DNA of 64,000 nt from Aspidiotus rigidus (taxonomy: Eukaryota > Arthropoda > Insecta > Hemiptera > Diaspididae), in the NCBI GenBank assembly GCA_035079385.1, contig JAVHKY010000003.1:18201001-18265000 (forward strand). The letters are read 5' to 3'. Both the position numbers and the translations under genes were made by a program. Position 1 is the first letter of the stretch, and each line of letters starts with the position of its first letter. A model generated the notes under the pieces. That model had not been told where the DNA came from and searched no databases. It was given only the letters and a program-made list of their open reading frames with translations. This document shows, piece after piece, positions 20,488 to 30,980 of the stretch.

Positions 20488-22970
20488 CACATGGTTTAAC
20501 GATGAGCATCGAAAAATTTGACTTTCTCGAAAGAATATCGAGTTCTAAATAATATCATAACAGTTTGTCGTCATTCAAAATTAGTCTACGAATACCCGAA
20601 ATTTTGTAAAATGAAAATCATTACACAGCATTTTTCATACCGCTAACGTGAACGATTTCGATCAAAAGATGTCAATGAAAATTTTCTATGTTGGTGAACA
20701 TGATACTTACTTTTCAATTCCTGCGAAAGAAAGTATTCTGAGTTGAACTATCTCTGCAGGCTCTCGCAAAAAGCCAACGATGAAGAACGAAAATTATTTC
20801 AACGAAAGTATGCCTAAATACCTTACTTTTCTCTTTCTTTTTCCATCATGAATAAGTATTAGTCAAGTATCCTTTCAAATTGTTGTTAATTCACTGTCAC
20901 GGTTTTTGTTCTTCGTTCGTATGGACAGATTGTAAATTCGCTTGAATTAGCCTCACGACGCGGCGCACGAATTATCGAGTTAAGCCGACAAAAAGACGTG
21001 CGCGGAAGCGAAATGTTTATATCTGTAATCTCGAAGTGATAGAAGAAATCAAAATGTCTGGAATGAATAATAACAAATTTAATGCGATTAAAGTTAAATT
21101 GCTCGTCGATATGAACTATTCGTAAAATCGAGCTGCTACCGCTCTGGTGAAAGAATAAGGAAGCGTGGGAAAGGGCTGACTCAGCACAATACGCTGAACA
21201 CACTCGAAAACTCTCACTATTGTCGTTAGAGCAGTTTTCATCATTCGAAAAGTCACCGAATTATAAATTTTACAACGTAATACAGATATTATTATAATTA
21301 AGTTTGCTTCGAAAACTTTACACACTATCCTATCTTCAAATTTTATTAATGATTTCCCAAGCAGATGTTCATTATACACGTGTTATTAATAGTAAAAAGT
21401 GTTACAACAAGCGTGTTCGGTTCCGACTTGACTCTGTATATGATGAGTACAGTATTTCTGGAGAAAGAAACAAATAAATATTAATGTTTTGGCAAACCGA
21501 CAGAGACTTCTTCGAATGAATTTGCTGTCCGAGTCTTATGTAAAAACTAGCGCATTATCATCTTTCGCTTTCATGAATCATCCGTTCAAATTTTATTGTT
21601 AATGTACAGCGAGAGATGAAAAAAAAAAAAGATTACGCTGCACTATAGCGCGTCATAAGATCCGGTCACCCATATTTTAATTGATGTATGATTTTTTCAG
21701 ACGCCACATCAAGCTGGTGCCCAAACAACCCAATTTCCGTGTTCTCAAGATAAATAACCCGATCTCAGACCACGATAGCTTATTATGACAGAAAGCGAAT
21801 TGTTATCAAATTGATGGAACCGAATGTAAGATCAAATGCGTAACGTACAAAATGATTGCAGCATCGCGTGCTCCCCCCAAAAAATATAAATGATGATTAT
21901 AAATTATGACCTTATCAGGAATGAAATATAGCTTTGTAACTTTACAGTGCTTACGTGTGAAAATAGGGAAGACATTTGTAAGTTAGAACACGCTTATGGA
22001 AATTGAAATTTTAAATCGTGAGATCAGTATTTTTAAATTATAGTGAACAGATAAATTTTATAAACGCTTTTTTATATGATGGATTGATTTCAAGCGACAA
22101 AAATTAACTGCGAAATTTGAGCCTCAGAACAGAAGAGATAGGCTTGATAAAAATTTACAACAAAAATGAGACTTTTTTTTTTTTTTTGACGCCAACAAAG
22201 TAACACTTTCAATCAGTCGATGATATCATAGAGATGCTACTTCAGATAGATTGTGACGTCACTAGGCGGACTTCCAAAATTGTCGATTGAGGAGTAGGAG
22301 AGGGAGATGGTTGATCTACTTTGAAAAAGGTAGGACAAGAACAAAATAATAAAATTGGTTTCCAGACGAACGTGCGTCTCATCATCATGCAAAAAAAAAA
22401 AAATACGACTGATGAACGAAAAGTGTAACAAAAAAAGAAGTAGAGTGTGAGAAAACAAGAAATATGACTCAGGAGAGGATGAAATATAGGAAGAAAGACG
22501 CCGTTCTCATGATTTTCATATACTTCAAGACTATTTAGGAGGGCGCCGCGCCGTTAGAAGCTTTGTGCAATAACTCTATGGCGGAGTTCCTCCAGTTATT
22601 TTGTCCAGGCTCGAGCAGGTGTCGACCTACTGGTCATATCAGTTTCCCACTCGTTCGTCCGGCAAGCATTTGACTAGCTGTTTTTCTAGGCATACATGTA
22701 AAAATCTACTCGGTCTCACCAGTAAAATATAAAAAATAATCTCCGCATCTGACTTCATGGACGTCCGTTTTCGCCAGAGGGAGTCCGAAGAATTTTGGCT
22801 AGCCAATACGAGTACTGTTCTAAAGGGAGAAGCAAGACTATTTCTTTCACTTTAGTGGAGCAAGAGAAGTGACGAGAAAGAGTGGAAGCGAGGTAATTGG
22901 CGACGATGGATTATTTTGTTAATATCAATGTGAACATGATTCTGGTACGCAATGCGTTGTGCAGTACTCT
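20488..22970. other. No gene recognised
   Basis: AT-rich sequence with short anonymous ORFs on both strands. The 105- and 87-residue minus frames at 20886-21379 overlap each other and show no motif. Short A/T tracts lie at 21619, 22172 and 22390. Confidence 0.45.
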
Positions 22971-22974
22971 TTTC

Positions 22975-23290
22975 AGCATGAAAGGGAGGTGAAGATGAGA
23001 CGGTGAATTATAGAGATGTAAGCAGCGAGACCTTGTGAAGAGGAGCCGGTGAACGATGAAGCCGGGGAGGATGGGTTCACGGTAGATCTTGAAAACGGTT
23101 CAAGGCGAGTGGCGAAGTCCCGAGATGAGGTCGAGAAAGTTGAGTTTACGGCCACTAGTTTCGAGAGTGAGCTGAAACAATATTGATAGAATTAAAAGGT
23201 GGAGGAAGTTAGGGTCGTGCCATAAGAGGATATGAAAGATTTTATCTTCAAACTTTTGATTGTACGTCCACCACCAGTGAAGATACAGCG
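22975..23290 (-). pseudogene. PLE reverse transcriptase relic
   Basis: On the minus strand, LTLETSGRKLNFLDLISGL (about 23180-23120) is the PLE block after motif C that reads INFLDLTI in the 19-kb copy and IDYLDLTL in the 27-kb copy. It is followed by FKIYREP, IVHRLL and related fragments, equivalent to FSIYRKP-HGSSFCP. Stops and frame changes break every frame. The upstream minus sequence to about 23780 may be the rest of the RT but no motif A or B could be read. Confidence 0.6.
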
Positions 23291-23299
23291 TTTCTTATG

Positions 23300-26200
23300 G
23301 GCAAACAGTCAAGAAATTGATAGAGCGATCTTGAAGGAGCAGCCGTTCTATCTTAAACAGTAATCACATCACGTTGGAGATCATGATTTTCGAGGAGCAA
23401 AATCATTTGGCAGAGGCAAAATTTGTTGATCGACACAGGAAAAATCTCCGAATTTTTGATCGCTTTTCATGAAAAGAAAGTCCTAATCCGTGTCTCTCCT
23501 ACTGGGTCCTCACTTACAAATTGCTCGAAATGTGACTTGGTAAACTCTCATCGTTCGTTTGTTACGAACTTCATTTCTTCCTTCACCCAACGAACAGACG
23601 AATTCCATAGGGGAGGCCAAACGAGCTAACAGACTTCTAGCTCTATTATTGAAGCAGTTGATGGACGTGGGAGCATTCGTCTGGTAGAAGACGATATTGT
23701 GCACAGATGTTAACATATTTTTAGTCGCACGATCAAATTTCAAATTGCGAAATTGACGACTTCTGCCAAGTTTCAAAGAGTTGAAGATCGACAGACAACA
23801 GGCAAATATAAAGTTTAGTCGTCAAATTATCTTGAAAGAAACCGAGTGCGTAGTGTGAAAGAATCAAAATTGCGGGAAAAAATATCGGATGTAAGATCGT
23901 CGGGTCATCATACGAGCGACTAAATATTATTCTAAAAAAATTTTGTATCTACCTATGCATCAAAATTATATTTATAAACAAATGGGATCACAAAGATCTC
24001 AAGTTTCCTCTATTTCCCTCTGTTTCTCTCCCTCAGAAATAATAAGAGTAGACACAATCTGGACGTGCATGCACTTGATGCGTGAAGTAGTATACCTAAC
24101 AAATTTTCCTTTCTTTTGACATTCTCAACAGAAGACTACAGAAAAAAAAAAATGAAGAAAAATGAAGGAAAAAAATTATTACATGAAACATATTTTCTTC
24201 TCACCGGAACGAGTTGATTAACCGCGATATATTCAGCGAGAAACTACGCACTCCAAGATTACACACACGCACTTTCATAAGGCATCGTAAATATTCCGGC
24301 AATATTTCATTTTTTATTCGCGAAAGAAGGAAGAAAAAAATAAAATAAAATATAAACGAACTTCGTGAATAATTTGGTGAGAAAGTTCCCGCGATAAAAG
24401 CCGTTTATTAGAAAAATTTTAAATGAACAAAATGGGGGTGGTTCTACTACACTATCAATCTAGAATTTTATGTCAGACTTTGACCGGTTGGTCCTTATAA
24501 TACATGATGAGGCAGTTACTTTTCTTCAGTTTGCGCTCATCACCTGTTTCTTCTTGAGAAGTAAGATTTCAGATCTGTATTAGAAGTTTGTATGCCCTGA
24601 CGTTGGGTAGTTTGCATTCATTACTCACGAAATAACGTCATAGCAAATTTGTCTATTCATCACGAAATTCGGGAAAATCCACAGCACTGGGGAAGAGGTT
24701 ACGACCTAAAAAAGACGGAAATTTCGGCGGTTCACCCGAATTCCTTTTCATATGTAGATCTTCATAATATTCCATCGCAAATAATCACTATTACATATTT
24801 ACCCATCGCAACCAGGAAAGTCATACTTTGATCAACATCGAAAGGAGCATTGTCTTCAAACTTTTTATCTGCAAATGAAAATCATCACACCGAACACAAT
24901 AATAATCAACTCTGTATTTGAAAATCCTTAAATGAACTTCTGGAAGTCTTGAGGTCCGCCTTCTCTCCAAACATTGACAAGAAAGACGATATTTTTGAAA
25001 TAAAAAAGCCCCAGTTCATAAATATCAAGAAAAACTAATAAAAATTGCTGTCTCGTGAAAATATTATGGTGGGTGCGGTTACAGGTACGCCTATTTAGAG
25101 TCATAAAATCATAGGATATGAATAGAAATTAATTTTTAAAACGCACTTTCAGGGAAATCGATAATTTTTTTTGCTAAAAGCGTCTCAATTACGAAGGGTG
25201 ATTGCTCGAGAGGATTAGTTCCATTGACGCTAGACCTTCCTTTTTGGATTTGACGTATTCGAAAATTCAACTTTGACAAGTACTTCTTCATCTAAGGAAC
25301 AGAACTCGATCACACGTTGAAAAGCAAAGTAGAAATTGACTTTTTTCGCTATTTACGATTATGAAAACGATTTGACATTACGTCGCGCAGTAAATATTTT
25401 CACGTGGTTAAACAATTCTGATTCGAATCACTTTCTTTCCTCCTTTAGTTCTTTGTACAAAAAAATGTTCTCTAGTATAAGATCAAAAATCTGCACGCTG
25501 TTACGACCAGTTCCCTTCATATTTAACGGTAATTTCACGGGAGATGGTGCGACATAAATTATGTCAAAAGTGAGTCTACGAGCGTTTGCTTTTTTTTACA
25601 CTTTTAATAACAGCGATATAGTCGACGACAAAAATATTCCGTAGTAAATTGAAACTGTAGAAGACGCTTCCGTTGTTACGCATTATTTTTTTTTTCTTCC
25701 CTTGAACGAGTAATTGTTTTATCAGGAGGTTTTTTTCTCTCCTTTCTGAAATTCAAATTAATAACTTACACACTCTGAGGACTGCGCGAGTCGTGTTCAC
25801 ATTATGAACAGGTGCTTTCGGAAAGATTCGGAGAATTTTTTTTTTGGACTATACCGTCTGTGAGCAATTTTTCCACACGCATACGATTACATTTTAAAGG
25901 ATGGCATATGTACGATGTCAGAGCGGTATATAGTCACACTTTTTGAATATTTTTTTCTTGTCGCGGAAATTTTCTTTTGTAACGCTTATCATATTAATTT
26001 TGTAGTGTACGACGCAAAGCGGCATTGTGCACTTCGCTAACTTCGCTCCGGATTGCTACCCTGCACAGCTGTATCTGTCATTCCCTTCACCGTGGAGCGC
26101 TTAAACTTTGTTAAATTGTCGACTAGTCGTTGTCTCTCAAATTATATTAGCAAAGTACAGACGCGTAACTCCGTCTCCGACGAGTAAATGGAAAATGTGA

Positions 26201-27190
26201 AGCGTTGGTCTACATTACCAACTTTTTTCACTCGTTTGGTCAAAACTACACAGCAAAGGATACATTCCTACGCATGAACGAGCTTTTACATACATGGTCG
26301 TTGTCAACTTTGAAAACGTAAAGAGTTGGAAGAAGATTTTTGCATTCTTTTACAACAAAGTACATACTACGAAAAAATCTGCCATAGTATTCCAATTTCA
26401 CGACAGCACAAATCATGTACAAAGAATCGTATGGAGGAGGAAACTTCAAACGTTGTACGACTAGAATTCAACAAAAAGGTGTGATCGGTTACAGCAAACG
26501 CAAACTATAGTTAGCCTAGTCGATAGAGAGAATCAGTTTGAAAAGATTAAATTTGGAATCATTATGTCGCATGAAATGTGAATATCAACGTTAGTCTCTG
26601 TTAACTGTATATGCGAATGGCAAAATTACCTTTTATGCGCACCTTAGTCTATTTGGGCTTGACAGCGAAAGAGTCGCTGCAGGAGGGTACGGAAGCTTGG
26701 CCCAAGACTGTGACCGTGATACTCTCTCATGGCGAAAAATGAGAAATTCAAGATCGCGATATTATTGAGCATTCTGCATGTAGACAATTCGCATCTCCAC
26801 CTTTTTGGAATACAACTATTAACCTACAAATCACAACTACTACACATATTATGCATAATATAGCAATGCTAGCCTGTGACCGCTCTGTCAAGTCCGAATT
26901 CTATGAACTGGTAGCGCGTCCGCGGAAAACAGCATGACATGAAGGAACCCCGTCTAGGTCATTAGACATACTGCCTGATCGCAACCTAATGCTATCAAAT
27001 CACTACTCCCTTTTTCCCGCCGGTTATCGAGCACAACGCGGGTAACTGCTACCACAATGTACCCAAAGTAGTCTACCACAGTTCCTTCATTCAATGGACA
27101 AAAACTTTACACTGCACTGCTCTTATAGAGTGCTGCTCCATATTAAGTAGTAATAGACGAACGTTGTAGTTTGCTCTGCAACAGAAGTTG
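23300..27190. other. No gene recognised
   Basis: Mostly AT-rich with anonymous short ORFs. The last several hundred bases before 27192 are less AT-rich and may be the 5' non-coding part of the PLE that follows. No second copy of the PLE 3' repeat (GATGATGGGATAACACCC) was found here, so the 5' terminal repeat is missing or diverged. Confidence 0.4.
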
Positions 27191-27191
27191 A

Positions 27192-29606
27192 ATGGACACA
27201 AGTTACATGAGAGCATGGTTTAAAATTATGGGTAGCATAATTCAAAAATGTATACATCGCAACCCCTTTTTCAATATTAGTGCTCTACATGCACCTCACT
27301 CACTCATTATGAGTTCCGATAATAGCACACCAGACATGGTTAACGAGGTTTTTAAGTTTCTGAAGACCAAGGTCAAACTAAGAGTGACAGATGTGAAGAT
27401 TTGGTTCAATAACGAATGCTTGAGACGAGGCATTATTCCCAAGTATGCGACTATCAGGCTACCAGGAAACAGCGCAGCAGTGAAACGCACCAAGATGCAA
27501 GCCGAAAGATTGAGAGTGAAGAACGAAATTGGTGAACTCTACAAGAAAATCACCAGGCTGAATGGTCTACTGTATGATCAATATTTCCATCTGTCCAGGT
27601 TACTCCACCCGCAAGAAGTCAAAGAAATGATGTTTGAAAAAGGAGGAGAGGGGAAGAAGGGAGAAGACTATGTGGAAAAACGAGTGGAAGTCCAAACAAA
27701 ACAGATCAAGAAGAAGCTTGCTGAACTGACCCGGAAGAAAGAAGAAAGAAAGGAAGAGACAGCGAGAGTTGAGTACAAATTTGCTCCCAGAACCGAGAAC
27801 CTATCAAGCGTCACCTTCACAGAAGAAGAAAGAAGACTGCTGGACAAAGGCATCAAGTACGTGCAGCCAGAGAGGCTGAACCAGTGTAGGCTTGAAAGCA
27901 TGGCCATTAGCTGCGAACAAGTAATCCAAACCATGGAACACGACGTGAGACCAGAAGCCCGGACTAAAATTGGGAAAGTACTGTTGGACATCAAAGAGGA
28001 TATGTGCCGAACCTATGACAGAACGCAAGTAATGCAGAGGAAGGTCACAAATCTACAAAAGAAGATCCGACAGAACAACCTGATTTTGACAAAGGCGGAC
28101 AAGGGCAGCACGGTAGTGGTAATGGAGAAGGAGTACTACACCCAAAAAGTGAAGTCGTACATCGCAGTTAATGGATACCAAGAGCTGGCAAGGGATCCAA
28201 CACGGAAATACCAAGATGACCTGAAAGCTGCGTTGAAACGGAACAATGTACCCGGCAATGAAAGGACGCTTGAGATGAACCCGGTTGCACCAAAACTCAA
28301 GGGGCTTGTAAAACTCCACAAAGCGAACCGTCCGATGAGACCCCTGGTCAACAGCATTCAATCACCATGCTACAAGATAGCAAAGATCGTAGCCACATTC
28401 CTGAAAGAAAACTACCAGTTTGCACCCAGACGAAGTATCAGAAACAACGGAGAGCTGATTGAGCAACTGGACAAGTTGGAAATCAGGAGTAACGACAAGC
28501 TGATATCCTTTGATGTGACTAATATGTTTGGTACCATACCAAAGGAGGAACTTCTCACTCTGCTCAAAAACAACAGATACCCTAGGAACCCCGATGGGTC
28601 GAAGTACGCCAACATAGTGGAGGAGATCTTGAGCCAGAATTACTGCCGCTTCAATTACAGGTTCTACAGTCAGGAAAGGGGACTTGCGATGGGATCACCG
28701 CTGTCACCAATACTGGCGGAGATATTCATGAATGATATGGAAAACAAGATATTGAAGGGCAGCAAGTTCAGAAACTCGATCAAACACTGGGCCAGATATG
28801 TAGATGATATCCTAATTGTGTGGTCAGGCACTGATAGACAGGTGGACCTATTCCTTCTAGAAATGAACGCGATGAATGAGAGCATTAAATTCGCAGTGGA
28901 AAAAGGCAATGAAACCATCGACTATTTGGACCTTACTCTCACAATGGAGAACAATAGGATAGAATACAAAATCTACAGGAAGCCGACGCATACTGACACC
29001 ATCATCCCAAATGACTCCTACCACCACCCCAAGCACAAGTTAGCGGCAATCCAGAACTACTGCTATCGAGCAATTTCTATCCTCAAGAACAACGAAGAGA
29101 AGAGGAAAGAGATCGAGATAGTGAAGCAGATCGCAGAAGTTAATGGCTACCGCAGAGGCGTGGTGGATGGAGTCTATGGGAAAATGGAAACAAAGCAAGG
29201 AGCCCATGATGGCATAGTGAGAAAGTACTCCGGATCGATACCATATATAGGAAAGTACACAAACAAGGTGATAAAGGCGTTCAATGGCTACGATGTGAAT
29301 GTGGGTATCCAGAATAACCAACCCATGGTGAAGAGAATCAGCAATGACCAGACGGAACAAAAGGACAAGGAAAGCTTGAGCGGAGTTTACAAGCTCAGTT
29401 GTGAAGAGTGCGAGGGGATCTATATCGGTGAGACTGGGAGAAACTTTGAGATCAGGAGAAAGGAGCACAAAACGTCGAGGGAGACAGAAGATGGCAAGTC
29501 ACTGTTTGGGAAACACTGTAACGAAGAACACAACGACGGAGAGGGAATATTTGAAGTCATACATGTAGAGAATCGCACAAAGAGAAGAAAACTCTGGGAA
29601 CAATAA
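27192..29606 (+). CDS. Penelope-like element reverse transcriptase with GIY-YIG endonuclease
   Basis: An 804-residue ORF, about the usual PLE length, carrying the whole machinery of a Penelope-like retroelement. Residues ~290-400 hold the PLE fingers (LILTKADKGSTVVV, APKLKGLVKLHK, RPLVNS). Motif A is LISFDVTNMFGTIP (~440), motif B RGLAMGSPLSP (~496), motif C ARYVDDILIVW (YVDD ~536-539), then IDYLDLTL and YKIYRKPTHTDT. The C-terminal nuclease is GVYKLSCEECEGIYIGETGR (~731-750) with its Cys pair, then EIRRKEH. A coiled basic region rich in Lys/Glu spans ~100-200. The RT copies element RNA and the endonuclease nicks the target in the nucleus. ATG 27192 directly follows an in-frame TGA; the Met at 27309 (MSSDNSTPD) is an alternative start. 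The stop at 29604 looks premature: similar coding sequence resumes in another frame (QIAKAKREKACLLNNVITF). Confidence 0.93.
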   Translation: MDTSYMRAWFKIMGSIIQKCIHRNPFFNISALHAPHSLIMSSDNSTPDMVNEVFKFLKTKVKLRVTDVKIWFNNECLRRGIIPKYATIRLPGNSAAVKRTKMQAERLRVKNEIGELYKKITRLNGLLYDQYFHLSRLLHPQEVKEMMFEKGGEGKKGEDYVEKRVEVQTKQIKKKLAELTRKKEERKEETARVEYKFAPRTENLSSVTFTEEERRLLDKGIKYVQPERLNQCRLESMAISCEQVIQTMEHDVRPEARTKIGKVLLDIKEDMCRTYDRTQVMQRKVTNLQKKIRQNNLILTKADKGSTVVVMEKEYYTQKVKSYIAVNGYQELARDPTRKYQDDLKAALKRNNVPGNERTLEMNPVAPKLKGLVKLHKANRPMRPLVNSIQSPCYKIAKIVATFLKENYQFAPRRSIRNNGELIEQLDKLEIRSNDKLISFDVTNMFGTIPKEELLTLLKNNRYPRNPDGSKYANIVEEILSQNYCRFNYRFYSQERGLAMGSPLSPILAEIFMNDMENKILKGSKFRNSIKHWARYVDDILIVWSGTDRQVDLFLLEMNAMNESIKFAVEKGNETIDYLDLTLTMENNRIEYKIYRKPTHTDTIIPNDSYHHPKHKLAAIQNYCYRAISILKNNEEKRKEIEIVKQIAEVNGYRRGVVDGVYGKMETKQGAHDGIVRKYSGSIPYIGKYTNKVIKAFNGYDVNVGIQNNQPMVKRISNDQTEQKDKESLSGVYKLSCEECEGIYIGETGRNFEIRRKEHKTSRETEDGKSLFGKHCNEEHNDGEGIFEVIHVENRTKRRKLWEQ

Positions 29607-29735
29607 TGCAGATTGCAAAAGCCAAGAGGGAGAAAGCCTGCCTCTTGAACAATGTAATCACATTTAACAACAAAAAATTATTCGGCCTGGTGATTGGACG
29701 AGAGAAGAAGAACGAAACCAACCAATGAGACGGCA
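29607..29735 (+). pseudogene. PLE C-terminal tail out of frame
   Basis: After the stop TAA at 29604-29606, a second plus frame reads MQIAKAKREKACLLNNVITF and NKKLFGLVIGREKKN, ending at a TGA near 29728. A short basic/Leu-Asn tail after the nuclease is usual in PLE proteins (compare IIRHLNSDDINLLNRYI in the 19-kb copy). A small indel at about 29603-29610, in CAATAATGCAG, would explain the shift. The nuclease core is upstream of it and unaffected. Confidence 0.6.
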
Positions 29736-29782
29736 GGAATCCAGGTAGCCAATAGAAACGCAGCATTGAGAACAATAGATTG

Positions 29783-29945
29783 AACCAATCACAAAGCAGT
29801 ATGTTTTAGCCAATAAGAACACAATGTCATATTATTGTAAGAATAAGTTTCTAAGAAGTGAACCAATCACAACACAGTATTGTTATAGCCCATAAGATCA
29901 CAGTGTTATACTATAAAAACTCATGGTTAAGGCCTTGTTCTCCAG
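29783..29945 (+). promoter_or_regulatory. Promoter-like CCAAT repeats and TATA box in the PLE 3' region
   Basis: Two copies of a 78-bp unit starting AACCAATCAC (29783 and 29861) each add further CCAAT-like words (AGCCAATAAG, AGCCCATAAG). More CCAAT/ATTGG words lie at 29690-29760. The second unit ends in ACTATAAAAACTC (29910-29922), a good TATA box, with TTCTCCAGTTG about 25-30 bases later where a start would fall. PLE terminal repeats carry the promoter, so this looks like the promoter module of the terminal repeat. No transcript evidence is available. Confidence 0.5.
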
Positions 29946-30000
29946 TTGCGACACAACTGATGATGGGATAACACCCAAAAGTACTCTTGTATAAGCAACT
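29944..30000 (+). ncRNA. Hammerhead ribozyme-like fold, type I
   Basis: The order is that of a type I hammerhead. Helix I is AGTTGC (29944-29949) with GCAACT (29995-30000). The core CTGATGA is at 29957-29963. Helix II is TGGG-ATAACA-CCCA (29964-29977), then AAA (29978-29980). Helix III is GTAC-TCTT-GTAT (29981-29992), with an A (29993) at the cleavage position. PLEs are known to carry hammerheads in their terminal repeats, and this sits just after the PLE promoter-like region. One core base departs from consensus: G12 of GAAA reads A. Helix I has an unpaired 7-base strand opposite one base, as in many natural type I hammerheads. Activity may be weak or lost. Confidence 0.55.
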
Positions 30001-30039
30001 AATAAAGTAGATTTGTACAATTGAAAAACCCCTTTTTCA

Positions 30040-30870
30040 ACAGAAGCACTATATCTAAAACGCGCCAATTCCAATTTTCAGACCCATAGTTCATTCCAGT
30101 GGCTCTAAGCAACAAAATATTATGTGATTTTTCTTTAAAAAATTTCTCAAAATTTGATCATCCTATTTTTCAACAAACCCATATCGATTATTGTTATGTA
30201 TTGAAAAGTGTATTTAACAAAAAAGAAAAAAATGTATCAATTTTTGGGATAATTCTAAGATTTTAAAATGCGATAAAATCAACTAAGGAGGCTCGTTCCT
30301 GCCCAAATTTCTTATACATGATAAGTTACATCTATTTACATAACATATTGAAATTTTAGCTTGATACGTGGTGGGGAGGGTGTGGTATTACTCAAAAGTT
30401 GAAATAAATTCAGTAATACTTTCAGAATTAGAGGTATGTTATGGATATTCCTTGGAGAAACTTGACTCCAATATGAAGGACGACAGTACAACTACTAGCT
30501 TTTGTATTGAAAAACTTCCAACACACCCTTCCTCCCTTCTCCCTTTTTCCTCTTCCTCAATCCCATTTCAAAGAGGCGAGTGGTTGAGAAACCGTTGACG
30601 ATATCACCGGAAGCGAGGGCAGTACGCCAACCGATTTCGGTGGCGGAAACGGTACAAACAACTTGAAGTCAATGCAACCCAGTACATAGTAACGTAGTGC
30701 GAATAAATACCCCAATTTGGTATAGGAGGTGTCTGTAGAATTTTCCATCTACATTTTCTGTTATTATTTCCAGTTTCTCTACTTCCCATAATGTAAAGAA
30801 GTCTGTACTTTTCCAATTATGCTAATGATGGCAGTTTATCTATCTACCAGTCAGCGATTTTTTTCGACAG
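30040..30870. other. No gene recognised
   Basis: AT-rich spacer between the PLE and the host exons. It may hold upstream introns or the 5' UTR of the RGK-like gene. The segment 30845-30870 ends in GATTTTTTTCGACAG, a good splice acceptor. Confidence 0.45.
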
Positions 30871-30912
30871 GACTGTACAATGAACTTGATTTCTGAAACG
30901 AGGGGAAACCTT
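30871..30912 (+). CDS. Small exon with probable start codon of the RGK-like gene
   Basis: An acceptor-like TTTTTTTCGACAG ends at 30870. ATG at 30880 opens 11 codons (MNLISETRGNL) and is followed at 30913 by the strong donor GTAAGT. The intron to the next acceptor (TTTTCTTGTGTTACAG, ending 30980) is 68 bp, a normal insect short intron. The junction is phase 0 and joins the frame of the large exon exactly. The start is inferred: if the acceptor at 30870 is used, coding could extend further upstream. Confidence 0.55.
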
Positions 30913-30980
30913 GTAAGTGTATCGTAATATATTTAATTTTACTCTATTTATAACCAGGACTGAATTTTCTTGTGTTACAG

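Noticed and set aside
27668..29468. Several 70-140 codon minus-strand ORFs
   Set aside because: They are shadows of the PLE coding sequence on the plus strand.
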